Shown one piece after another: positions 26,001-33,641 of a DNA stretch of 64,000 nt. The stretch comes from an uncultured Nitrospirales bacterium (lineage in GTDB: Bacteria; Nitrospirota; Nitrospiria; Nitrospirales; UBA8639), in the NCBI GenBank assembly GCA_958295805.1, contig OY282373.1, positions 1,893,001 through 1,957,000 of the forward strand, written 5' to 3'. The notes below the pieces were generated by a model. That model was given only the letters and a program-made list of their open reading frames with translations. It was not told the DNA's origin and searched no databases. The translations under genes and the position numbers were made by a program. Each line of letters opens with the position of its first letter. The stretch's first letter is position 1.

Positions 26001-26628
26001 AATGTTGCGCGGTTATGCGCTCGTTCAAGTGTGCCGGAGTCCAATACCAGAAGTTTGGTTTATCCTGGGATGTCTCGAAAGTTCTTCGTTCTCGAGATTT
26101 CGTCCCCTGATCTTCATCCGTATTGGTCTCACGAGTTTTGAATCTGAGGATATTTTCTATTGATTGCTTTTCTATATCCGGCGGCGCTATTGCCAAAAAG
26201 GCTTTCTCATCAGCCGTGTTGACAACAAACACTTTGCCACCCGAGTCATCCGATCCCGTTTTTTCACAGGCGAACCATAAGGCAACAAGAGCATTGAGTG
26301 TGAAATCGATGAGACAAGTTGCAGCCCCATAATGCCGGAGATTGGCGAGGAGTTCCAATTCATCTAACGGCTTTCCCTCTCGCTTGTCATAGTTTTTCAG
26401 TTTGCATTTCTCCAGCAGGTTCTTGTGATACTCGATGAAGGACCAATCGGCTACTCTGTTTGGGTTTATGGAATTCTTCAGACGGCGTTCCGCTGAAGAC
26501 TCCAAGCACCAACCTTCATTTTCCTGGCCGCGAAAGGCTAAGACAGAATTGCGCCACTGTTCTTTTATTCTTGAGACCTGCTCAAGATATTCAGCGACGT
26601 TTTTAACTTGCCTCTCCTGCGCACTCAC
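23056..26628 (-). CDS. FRG-domain protein with ~25 TPR repeats
   Basis: A 1190-residue protein. An N-terminal FRG domain (about residues 10-265) has A-F-R-G-Q at 31-35, R-H-Y-G-A-A-T-C-L-I-D-F-T near 98-110 and a W-F-A-C motif. It is followed by about 25 TPR units of 34 residues (K-G-D-H-D-x-A-I-Q-D-Y-x-K-A-I-D) and a tail ending L-P-D-D-I-K-E-M-L-T-P. FRG domains are found in bacterial defence and toxin-like proteins; their activity is not settled. The 102-bp repeat units are nearly identical, so unit number may vary. The tail is almost the same as in the TIR-TPR gene. Start: GTG 26628 is preceded by GGAGGGA and begins just before the FRG domain; an ATG at 26709 would add 27 residues. Confidence 0.85.
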   Translation of the reverse strand: MSAQERQVKNVAEYLEQVSRIKEQWRNSVLAFRGQENEGWCLESSAERRLKNSINPNRVADWSFIEYHKNLLEKCKLKNYDKREGKPLDELELLANLRHYGAATCLIDFTLNALVALWFACEKTGSDDSGGKVFVVNTADEKAFLAIAPPDIEKQSIENILRFKTRETNTDEDQGTKSRERRTFETSQDKPNFWYWTPAHLNERITAQHSLFLFGRPSASEQLPSEKIIIESESKDQIRQELKEIHDIHEEFLFPDFVGFAYTQRHNVPYATLDAEGYFRRGVEAHQRGDHDRAIQDYDKAIERKPDAAAAYYNRGLAYRAKGDHDHAIQDSTKAIDLKPDLAAAYNNRGNAYWAKGDHDHAIEDYTKAIDLKPDDAESYYNRGNAYWAKGDHDHAIQDYDKAIALKPDLAAAYYNRGLAYWVKGDHDHAIEDYTKAIALNPDYAEAYYNRGNAYWAKGDHDHAIQDYDKAINLKPDYAVAYNNRGLAYGTKGDHGQAIQDYDKAIDLKPDDVEAYTNRGNAYGAKGDHGRAIQDYTKAIDLKPDYAEAYNNRGIAYRAKGDHDRAIQDYDKAIDLKPDYAEAYTNRGNACWTKGDHDHAIEDYDKAIDLKPDDAEAYYNRGVAYGAKGDHDRAIQDYTKVIDLNTDYAKAYNNRGVAYGAKGDHDRAIQDYTKAIDLNPDGAEAYNNRGVAYGSKGDHDRAIQDYTKAIDLNPDYAEAYYNRGLAYGAKGDHDRAIQDYTKAIDLNPDYAKAYTNRGLAYGAKGDHDYAIQDFDKAIDLKPDDAEAYYNRGVTCGKRGDHDHAIQDYDKAINLKPDYAVAYNNRGVAYGAKGDHDRAIQDYDKAIDLNPDDAEAYNNRGVAYGAKGDHDHTIEDYTKAIDLKPDYAKAYNNRGVAYGAKGDHDRAIQDYDKAIDLNPDLAEAYTNRGNAYGAKGDHDRAIQDYTKAIDLNPDYAEAYYNRGNACGEKGDHDRAIQDYDKAIDLNPDYAEAYNNRGNACGEKGDHDHAIEDYTKAIDLNPDLAAAYNNRGNAYGEKGDHDRAIEDYTKAIDLKPDLAAAYNNRGLAYGEKGDHDRAIQDYTKAIDLNPDDAEAYNNRGNAYGEKGDNDHAIQDYTKAIERKKDFAEAYYNRGEAWLCLREWGKARSDLTAAKERGAPIAEFFSSTFGSVSDFEQQSHVQLPDDIKEMLTP

Positions 26629-26800
26629 TTTGTCACTCCCTCCACTGCCACGATTTCTGTTGGGGTCAAAACGCAGAACGGTTAGAAAAAGCCGTTCCCT
26701 GCGCGGCATAACATCCTAATTGCCTGCCGGATGCTTACGTTAAATTCTGCAAAAATCTCGCTCCAGATGGGTATGAATGGCATGAGTTCGGCAAAAACTG

Positions 26801-26943
26801 GATTCCCGCCTACGCGGGAATGACAGAGAAGGAAAAAACGTTCCCCTCCCCTTTCTCCCCTCTCCCTTGATCTTCTCCCCTGCCGGGTCCCTCTTATCCC
26901 CTTTCCCCTCGGGAGAGGGCTAGGGTGAGGGCAGAAAGGCTAA
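26801..26943. repeat. REP-like palindrome and C/G-rich hairpin repeat, second copy
   Basis: GATTCCCGCC-TAC-GCGGGAATGAC at 26801-26824, identical in its arms to 22851-22874, is followed by a pyrimidine-rich stretch and GGGAGAGGGCTAGGGTGAGGG at 26911-26931. No gene is seen in 26710-27008; the space consists of these repeat elements. Confidence 0.75.
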
Positions 26944-27165
26944 GCCCACAATCTCTCAACAACTCCAAGAATACGCTGCCCCATCAGACTGTTCCCACGG
27001 CACCCCGCCTATGGTGTCAGCATCTCCTTGATGTCATCCGGTAATTGAACGTGATATTTCTGCTCAAAATTCGAGATATTCCCAAAGGTGGAAGAGAAGA
27101 ACTTCGCAATGGGGACTCCCCCTTCCTTGGCAGCAGTCAAATCTGATCTGGCTTGGTCCCATTTT
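26801..27165. repeat. Copy of the 22851-23220 segment (duplication of TPR gene 3' end and downstream DNA)
   Basis: The REP palindrome, the hairpin repeat, the intergenic words AAGGCTAAG, ACAATCTCTCAAC and CCAAGAATACG, and the last ~150 bases of each TPR gene occur in the same order at both places. The FRG-TPR gene's upstream boundary therefore sits against a copy of its own downstream region, as left by a segmental duplication. Confidence 0.8.
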
Positions 27166-28616
27166 TTCAGAAATAACCACGTCACGCCACGATTGTAATA
27201 GGCCACGGCATTATCCGGCATCAGTTCAATCGCCCTGTCGTAGTCATGAATAGCCCGGTCATGATCGCCTTTCGCCCCGTAAGCAAGGCCGCGATTGTAA
27301 TAGGCTTCAGCACCGTCCGGGTTCCGTTCAATCGCTTTATCGTAGTCCTGGATAGCCCGGTCATGATCGCCTTTCGCCCCGTAAGCAACACCGCGATTGT
27401 TATAGGCCTCGGCATAGTCCGGTTTCAGGGCAATCGCTTTGGTGTAGTCCTGGATGGCGTGGTCATGATCGCCTTTCGCCCCGTAAGCATTGCCGCGATT
27501 GTTATAGGCTTCGGCATAGTCCGGTTTCAGGGCAATCGCTTTGGTGTAGTCCTGGATGGCGCGGTCATGATCGCCTTTCGCCCTGTAAGCAATGCCGCGA
27601 TTGTAATAGGCCTCGGCATCATCCGGGTTCCGTTCAATCGCCTCGCTGTAGTCCTGGATAGCCCGGTCATAATTGCCTTTCGCCCCGTAAGCAATACCGC
27701 GATTATTATAGGCTTCGGCTAAGTCCGGGTTCCGTTCAATCGCTTTGTTAAAGTCCTGGATGGCCCGGTCATAATCGCCTTTCGCCCCGTAAGCAATACC
27801 GCGATTATTATAGGCTCCGGCTAAGTCCGGGTTCCGTTCAATCGCTTTGTTAAAGTCCTGGATGGCCCGGTCATAATCGCCTTTCGTTCTGTAAGCATTG
27901 CCGCGATTGTTATAGGCCGTAGCCAAATCCGGTTTCAAGGCAATCGCCCTGTCGTAATTTTGAATAGCTTGGGCAAGTTCGTCTTTACGGCCGTAAGCAA
28001 CGCCGCGATTGTTGTAGACAGCGACATCGTCCGGGTTCAGTTTGATTGCATGTGAATAGGCTTCTATTGCTTTTTCTACTTGACCCAGCATTAGCAGGAA
28101 GTTGCCCTGTTGTCGCGCCAAGCCAGCTAGAAGTTCTTGTTGGTCTTCTCGGGTTGAGACGGTTCTTGTCTGAGAGTCAACAACTTTTCGGATTCCATCA
28201 ACGACACTTTGCCAACCTTTGCTTTCAGGTTGCCATTCGTTGATGGGCTTGCCTTCGTCAGGAAGGGCTTGGAATTCGCTGAGTTGATGATTTTGCCAAT
28301 CGCAACTTTCAAGGATGATGGGAACCGTGCGTATCGTCACTTCTTTCCCTTTTGCCAATTCCAATGCTTCAGACAATTCTTTGTTACAGTTTGTAGAGGC
28401 AAGACTGTCGGCGGAGACAAGGTAGAGCAGGATATCTGAATCGGTAAGATTATTGGAGATTGCTTCTCTCCATTTGTCACCCGGGAGAATTTCGTCGTCG
28501 CGCCAAATTGTGACTCTGTTTTCATCTGTCAGTACAGAAAGGCGCTTTATCAATTCATCCTTTGCTTCTGTATTCTTATGCGAGTAGGTAATGAATAATT
28601 TGAGTGGTTCGCTCAT
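27009..28616 (-). CDS. TIR-domain protein with ~10 TPR repeats
   Basis: A 535-residue protein. The TIR domain (about 1-150) has L-F-I-T-Y-S-H near the start, I-W-R-D-D-E-I-L-P-G-D-K-W, S-D-I-L-L-Y-L-V-S and C-N-K-E with the likely catalytic glutamate E80, so it may hydrolyse NAD+. About ten TPR units follow, the later ones almost identical to those of the FRG-TPR gene, and the last ~50 residues are shared. The ATG overlaps the methylase stop by four bases (ATGA), so the gene is translated as the last member of the helicase/ParA/methylase operon. TIR proteins are common abortive-infection effectors; here the TPR array could be the sensor or scaffold. Confidence 0.9.
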   Translation of the reverse strand: MSEPLKLFITYSHKNTEAKDELIKRLSVLTDENRVTIWRDDEILPGDKWREAISNNLTDSDILLYLVSADSLASTNCNKELSEALELAKGKEVTIRTVPIILESCDWQNHQLSEFQALPDEGKPINEWQPESKGWQSVVDGIRKVVDSQTRTVSTREDQQELLAGLARQQGNFLLMLGQVEKAIEAYSHAIKLNPDDVAVYNNRGVAYGRKDELAQAIQNYDRAIALKPDLATAYNNRGNAYRTKGDYDRAIQDFNKAIERNPDLAGAYNNRGIAYGAKGDYDRAIQDFNKAIERNPDLAEAYNNRGIAYGAKGNYDRAIQDYSEAIERNPDDAEAYYNRGIAYRAKGDHDRAIQDYTKAIALKPDYAEAYNNRGNAYGAKGDHDHAIQDYTKAIALKPDYAEAYNNRGVAYGAKGDHDRAIQDYDKAIERNPDGAEAYYNRGLAYGAKGDHDRAIHDYDRAIELMPDNAVAYYNRGVTWLFLKKWDQARSDLTAAKEGGVPIAKFFSSTFGNISNFEQKYHVQLPDDIKEMLTP

Positions 28617-31600
28617 TTTCTTTTCTCCACGGTGACGATTTCTTCTTCCGTCAGCCCGTACAGCCCATAGACCAGGCGATCTATCTCCGTTTCCGGCTTG
28701 GTGGTGTCTGCCGATGGGTCGGACGCTTTGGTTTGCAGGATGTGGTCAACCAGACGGATGAACGGGCGCTGCTTCGCGGCGGGGATTTTGGGGATGGGGA
28801 GACGTTCAACGGTTACTATCGTCCATTCCGTCAGTCCCATTCCGGTCGTTGCCGCTGTGTTCTGAACGAACCAAGTAATCAAGGAACTGTTCAAAATAGC
28901 GCAAAGGTATTTCAGTGAGTTCCCCGTCATAATATAACCTTTGTTGTTGCAGTAAGTTTCCTCATCTGAATAGGCAAATCGCCCTACTTTTGCCATATCT
29001 GCCCACAACAGCTTTTCCTTGGCGAAATCCTCGTGGTAGGCGCAGTTGCGGAGGTTGTACGGTGTCTTGCCCTTGTCCTGACGCTTTTCCAGTTGTGGAT
29101 AGAACTGGTCCAGATGGTTTTTGACGGCTAGGTAGTCATCAACCTCGATGGCGGGAACATTGCCGTATCCGTTGTGCGTATCAATCAGGGACAAGTCAGC
29201 ACACTTCGCTTGGTAACGCTGAATGTCCCGTCCCCGCAGCACGGGTTTGATAATCTCGGATGACTTCGGGTCTGCCGCAACCAACGCTTGCTTGGTCGCA
29301 TCGTCAATGATGAAGGCATCATTGAGTCCAGTCGTTACCCCGCGATTGATAGTCACGTCCCACTCTTTCAACGGCGTTCCAGCGGTTTCCATCTTGTCCA
29401 TAATGGACTGTTCTCTGGCCGACAACGCACTCCACGGCCTTTCGCCCTGCGTCCGCAACGGCCCCCAGAGGCTCTCGGTTGGCGGAAAAGTCTTGTCGGA
29501 CAGGCGGTCCATGTCCACTGCCTTGCCGGCTTCATCACTTTTGCCGCTACGCGCCATCAGGATGTTGGTGTCAACAATGGCGTTTTCAAACACGTCCTTG
29601 CCCATTTCCAGCAGGCGAAGGGGCGTGTGCCGTTCGGCGAACCAGCGACGGGTCTTCTTGCCGTATTCCGCTTTCAGCCAGCTATTGGACGTAATGTAGG
29701 ACAGCAGGCCGCGTTGTGGCGTGAGCAGGAGGCAAGCCTTTTCATAGAAAAGTTGGTAGATGTCGCCGGTGCTGGCGAAGGTTTCAAAGCCGGCGTCCTT
29801 GTAGAGCCGTCCCAGTTCTCCGCGGTTTTTCTGCAACTGGATGTAGGGCGGGTTGCCGATGACCACGTCGAAGCCTTTGGTGACGCCGAACATGTATTCG
29901 GGGTCGCACCAGTCGGCGCGGGCGTTTTGGTCGTAGGGATCCCAGTTGGCGATTTTGTCGGCGGCAGCGGCTTGATAACCAAGTTCCAGCAATGCGGCGG
30001 CCAAGTCATCCCGCAGTTCCTTGTCCTTCGCACGATATTTCCGCTTCGTGTCGCGCGTGGTGGCGTGGAAGTGTCGTTCACGGTTGGCGGTCAATTCCTG
30101 CTCCAACTTCGGTACGGCGTTGGTTTGCCCCAGCGTCAGTTGGGCCGGTTTCTCCAGTGCCAGAAGCGTATTGGCGGCGACGAAGCGGGTTTCCAGGTTG
30201 GGCAGGGGTTTGATGCCGTAGTTGTCTGTGGCCTTGTCGGTCGGCTCTTGTTCAATGGCCAGGGAGATAAAGAAGCGGAGTTTGGCGATCTGGCTGGCGA
30301 CGGGCTGGATGTCTACGCCGTAGATGCTGTTTTGAATGAGGTACAGTTTGCGCCCGAAGTCGGAGTCGCGGTAGTGCTCGAAGGTGGCGCTGATTTCGTC
30401 TAGTTCGGCGTCGCGTTCTTGTCGGTTTTGCGTGTTGAAGGCAGATGCGGCTTTTTGGCCGGCCAAGTCTTTTTGGAGTGTTTCCCAGCGCGTGTTGTCG
30501 GGGTCGAGGCGGCGGAGGGCGAGGGTCAGTTTGTGCAGGATGCCCATCGGGAAGGCGCCGGAGCCTACGGCGGGGTCAAGGACTTTGATTGTGGCAATGG
30601 CTTGGATGATGTCCTCTCGCTCCGTGGGGGTGAAGAGGTCTTCGGCGTCGTCGAAGGGGTCGGTGTAGTCCAGGAGGTAGCGGATGCGTTGTTGCCAGTG
30701 GTTGGTGTGGGTGTCGGATGGATTCCCGCTTAAGACTGCGGGAATGACAGGAGGGGGAGCGGGAATGACGGGGGTGGAGGCGAAAGGTTGGGGGATGGAG
30801 GCGGCAGGTTGGATGGCAGAGGCGGCAGATTGGACGGCGGAGGCGGCAGGCTGGGAGGAGGAGGCGGCAGGTTGGGCGGCGGAGACGGCAGGTTGGGCGG
30901 CAGAGGCGGAAGGCTGGGGGGCGGAGGCGGCAGGTGGGGCGGTGGAGACAAAAGGCTGGGCGGCAGAGGTGGAAGGTTGGGGGGTGGTTTGTTGTTTCTG
31001 CTCGTGGGGGCCGGCGGTGTTGGTCGGGTGGGTGTTTTCCGACAGATAGGCGGTCAGGGCTTCGTCTACCATGTAGTCTACTACGGCGCGGGGGGTGTAG
31101 TAGGAGCCGGTTTGCTTGCGGGCGGTGTCGCGGGTTTCCGGGTTGTAGGCGGCCAGCAGGTTTTCAAAGACTTTGCCCAGGAGTTCCGGGTCCAGCGCGA
31201 CTTCCTGCTCCGCGGGGGTGTTCTCTTCTACGGTGAACTTGTATTTGTCGAACAGGGTTATCAAGCCCGGATTGTCCTTGTCCCGGCTGAAGAACAGGCG
31301 GTTGGGAATGGAGTAGCCGCTGCGTGATCTGGGGTTGTCGGTGAAGCAGTCGATGCGCCACCCACCGTCACGGGTGGCCGCTTCGGTGTCCAGGCAATCG
31401 AACAGGCCGCCGTTGATGAAGGGCGTCCGGCGGAACAATTTCAACAGTTTTTCCGGGTCGCGCATTTCTGCCTTGTAGCGGTAGCGGGAGAAGTCGCGGT
31501 GGGTGTCGTGGGTTTCTTTGCTGAATCCGCGTTTGTTGATTTCGGTGTTCAGCGTGGCGAAAAACAGGTTTTGCAGCACGGCCCGGTAATAGGAATCGCC

Positions 31601-32506
31601 GGCGTCCGGGTCATAGCCTTCCAACAGGTCGGCGATTCGGGTCTCGTTGAACAGGTCGTCGGCAATCAGCCCTTTTTCTTTGATGAACCAGACGAACAGC
31701 AGGCGCGTGATGAGGCGGATGACGTGTTCTTCGGGCTTGAGGGTGTTCGCTTCGTCGGTGGGGAAACTGGCCGTTGTGACGGCGCGCTCGAACCAGGTGA
31801 ACAAGTCTTTGTAGAACTGCCTGTTGAGTTCCTCGGTATCCAGCACGGCCAGCCACGCGGCCAGCAGGCCGTCAAAGTTGCGCGGTTTGTTGTGACCGTC
31901 TGCCCACTCCAGCCGCTTGGACAGGGATAACTCTAGGAGAACGTCAAGGTGGGCGCGATGGGGTTTGCTGGTGTCGATTTCTCGTATCAGCGACACGTTG
32001 CCCAGGACGTCGCGGCTTTCGTCGCGTTTGTGCTGGCGGCGGTTGATGACGGCAATGGAGAGCTTGCCGTCGTAGCTGAACGTCACCATCACCGGCATGG
32101 GAAACAGGCGGTTGATCTGGCGTGCGATGGTGGCGAGGTCGGTCCTTGAATACCGGGGACCGCTCAATTCGATGGCGAAAAAGAGATAGGACCGCGTCTG
32201 GCTCGCGTTGATTGCCGCGTCCTGAAACAGCCCCTTATGCTCGCTCAGTTCTTCGTCCGTGAATTGAAAGAGCAGGTCGGCCTGTTTCCAGTCCGTGAAC
32301 TTCGCCTTGTCCGCATTGAGGTTTTTGCCCGAATGAGATTCGGCGATCTCCCGAAAGGCTTGCGGGTCGGCCCCGGGTATTGCCTGCGTCCTGTCGCTCG
32401 AATACCCCAGCGCGTTCAGCAGCGCCAAGTTGGAGGCGCGAAACTGCCGCGTATCGAAAGTGTTGAGAGCAGCTTGAATGGATGCGTAGAGGGATTCAGA
32501 CGGCAT
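28613..32506 (-). CDS. Large Eco57I-type DNA methylase (type IIG/PglX/DrmMI-like)
   Basis: A 1297-residue N6-adenine methylase-type protein. It has a K-Q-T-G-S-Y-Y-T-P-R motif at 465-474, SAM motif I L-D-P-A-V-G-S-G-A-F at 643-652, catalytic I-G-N-P-P-Y at 883-888, and a C-terminal target-recognition-like region. No clear PD-(D/E)xK nuclease motif was found, so it may be a modification-only enzyme like BREX PglX or DISARM DrmMI. Between the two methylase motifs is a ~100-residue Ala/Pro/Gln/Ser repeat tract (about 495-597) that includes a REP palindrome. The ATG is 7 bp after a possible 40-residue ORF, and the stop overlaps the TIR-TPR start by four bases. Confidence 0.88.
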   Translation of the reverse strand: MPSESLYASIQAALNTFDTRQFRASNLALLNALGYSSDRTQAIPGADPQAFREIAESHSGKNLNADKAKFTDWKQADLLFQFTDEELSEHKGLFQDAAINASQTRSYLFFAIELSGPRYSRTDLATIARQINRLFPMPVMVTFSYDGKLSIAVINRRQHKRDESRDVLGNVSLIREIDTSKPHRAHLDVLLELSLSKRLEWADGHNKPRNFDGLLAAWLAVLDTEELNRQFYKDLFTWFERAVTTASFPTDEANTLKPEEHVIRLITRLLFVWFIKEKGLIADDLFNETRIADLLEGYDPDAGDSYYRAVLQNLFFATLNTEINKRGFSKETHDTHRDFSRYRYKAEMRDPEKLLKLFRRTPFINGGLFDCLDTEAATRDGGWRIDCFTDNPRSRSGYSIPNRLFFSRDKDNPGLITLFDKYKFTVEENTPAEQEVALDPELLGKVFENLLAAYNPETRDTARKQTGSYYTPRAVVDYMVDEALTAYLSENTHPTNTAGPHEQKQQTTPQPSTSAAQPFVSTAPPAASAPQPSASAAQPAVSAAQPAASSSQPAASAVQSAASAIQPAASIPQPFASTPVIPAPPPVIPAVLSGNPSDTHTNHWQQRIRYLLDYTDPFDDAEDLFTPTEREDIIQAIATIKVLDPAVGSGAFPMGILHKLTLALRRLDPDNTRWETLQKDLAGQKAASAFNTQNRQERDAELDEISATFEHYRDSDFGRKLYLIQNSIYGVDIQPVASQIAKLRFFISLAIEQEPTDKATDNYGIKPLPNLETRFVAANTLLALEKPAQLTLGQTNAVPKLEQELTANRERHFHATTRDTKRKYRAKDKELRDDLAAALLELGYQAAAADKIANWDPYDQNARADWCDPEYMFGVTKGFDVVIGNPPYIQLQKNRGELGRLYKDAGFETFASTGDIYQLFYEKACLLLTPQRGLLSYITSNSWLKAEYGKKTRRWFAERHTPLRLLEMGKDVFENAIVDTNILMARSGKSDEAGKAVDMDRLSDKTFPPTESLWGPLRTQGERPWSALSAREQSIMDKMETAGTPLKEWDVTINRGVTTGLNDAFIIDDATKQALVAADPKSSEIIKPVLRGRDIQRYQAKCADLSLIDTHNGYGNVPAIEVDDYLAVKNHLDQFYPQLEKRQDKGKTPYNLRNCAYHEDFAKEKLLWADMAKVGRFAYSDEETYCNNKGYIMTGNSLKYLCAILNSSLITWFVQNTAATTGMGLTEWTIVTVERLPIPKIPAAKQRPFIRLVDHILQTKASDPSADTTKPETEIDRLVYGLYGLTEEEIVTVEKRK
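30720..30990. repeat. In-frame REP palindrome plus 24-bp tandem repeats inside the methylase gene
   Basis: GATTCCCGCTTA-AGAC-TGCGGGAATGAC at 30721-30747 is a REP-like palindrome read as part of the coding sequence. Next to it, 30775-30985 is a tandem array with a period near 24 bp (GGCGGCAGGTTGG words) that encodes the repeated A-A-S-A-x-Q-P motif. The period is a multiple of three, so length changes would keep the frame. Confidence 0.8.
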
Positions 32507-32512
32507 GGGCTG

Positions 32513-32635
32513 CTAGGTCCGAAACAGATGCTGCAAGATATTGGACCTCTTTTCAGCGGTCCTGGCGACCTCTTCCAGCGGCTCTATCTGATTCTTGGAA
32601 AGTATGATGCGCGACGGCAGCACGTTACCCTTCAC
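32513..32635 (-). CDS. Possible 40-residue small protein between ParA and the methylase
   Basis: A frame from GTG 32635, overlapping the last 11 bases of the ParA gene, to a TAG seven bases before the methylase ATG. It encodes a basic/amphipathic peptide with R-I-I-L-S-K-N-Q-I-E-P-L-E-E-V-A-R-T-A-E-K-type sequence. Composition and the tight fit between the two genes argue for a real coupled ORF, but there is no strong ribosome site and the length is short. I do not recognise it. Confidence 0.4.
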   Translation of the reverse strand: MKGNVLPSRIILSKNQIEPLEEVARTAEKRSNILQHLFRT

Positions 32636-33641
32636 AAAACTTGACTCTCTCCAGGATCTTCTTAGCCAAAACCTCGAAATCGTGGCGGGCGTCGCTGGCT
32701 GCAGCGGCGTGGCTGCCGATGGCTCCGTCGGCCGTGGTAAGACGAAATATGGGCTTGCGTGCTTCCTGAGCCATGGGCACCAGGCTCCGATAGTGCTTGA
32801 CGGTAGCCAGAGCATGTTCTGCATCTTGTTCCGGCGTCGGAGGGTAAGAGCCCGTGTGGTCCCCGAGCAGATTCCGGGCGTATTCTTCCGGCATTCGGTT
32901 CACCCACTGGTCATACGCCTTAACCGGCCGGTTCAAGCGCACGCCGTGCTGCTGTACCACGTAGCCAATGGTTTGCATACGCCCACTCGGCAAGGGAAAC
33001 GCCGGTTGTGCCCAGTTGTCTTTTCGCTGCTTCCAGTCCAGTCTCCACCGGTTCAGGGTTGGGCCAAGGTTTCGCAGGCCTTGGAGGGAAAACAGATCTG
33101 CGCCCAACGGAACAACGACGTGATCGGTTGCTATCAACGCCGAGCGGTTGATGGCGCCGAAATTGGGACCCACGTCGGCCAGAATGATGGAAGCGTCCAT
33201 CTGTTTAGCTCCGGCCTGCATGACGATGGAAAACGCCGTCAAGATACGAAACGGGCGGTACAAGCTGCTGGAACCCAATGCCGCGGGCCATTCCGTCGAT
33301 AGGGTATCTTCAAATCCGGCCAACGCCAAATCTCCTGGTATCAGGCTCAGTTCGGGCGTGATGCGTTCGAGAATCGGGAGGCGGACGTCGCCAACTTCCG
33401 TCAGCGGCTGGACGCATTGCATGATGGTTTGGCCGGACTCGGGCAAGCCATTGTCTCTTTCCCACAGCTTCTGCAACCGCGCTTCATCCAGAAATCCAGC
33501 GGTGAGATTTGCCTGCGGGTCCAGGTCGCATGCCAGCACCCGCTGCCCGAGGTCGGAGAGCATCCATGCCAGATGATAGACCAGCGAGGTTTTCCCAACG
33601 CCGCCCTTGTTGTTGAAGAAGGTCAAAACGGGCACACTCAC
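32625..33641 (-). CDS. ParA/Soj-like ATPase
   Basis: A 338-residue ATPase of the deviant-Walker ParA/MinD superfamily: F-F-N-N-K-G-G-V-G-K-T-S at residues 8-19, C-D-L-D-P-Q-A-N near 39-46, and I-I-L-A-D-V-G-P-N-F as the Walker B region. Unlike plasmid ParA it has no ParB partner beside it. It lies within a helicase/methylase operon, where ParA-like proteins may organise the complex on DNA or the nucleoid. The start is GTG 33641, which overlaps the AlbA_2 stop as GTGA. Confidence 0.88.
   Translation of the reverse strand: MSVPVLTFFNNKGGVGKTSLVYHLAWMLSDLGQRVLACDLDPQANLTAGFLDEARLQKLWERDNGLPESGQTIMQCVQPLTEVGDVRLPILERITPELSLIPGDLALAGFEDTLSTEWPAALGSSSLYRPFRILTAFSIVMQAGAKQMDASIILADVGPNFGAINRSALIATDHVVVPLGADLFSLQGLRNLGPTLNRWRLDWKQRKDNWAQPAFPLPSGRMQTIGYVVQQHGVRLNRPVKAYDQWVNRMPEEYARNLLGDHTGSYPPTPEQDAEHALATVKHYRSLVPMAQEARKPIFRLTTADGAIGSHAAAASDARHDFEVLAKKILERVKFCEG

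Noticed and set aside
28613-32506. Calling the methylase a complete type IIG restriction enzyme
   Set aside because: The methylase motifs are clear but I could not find a nuclease motif, so the restriction activity is not claimed.
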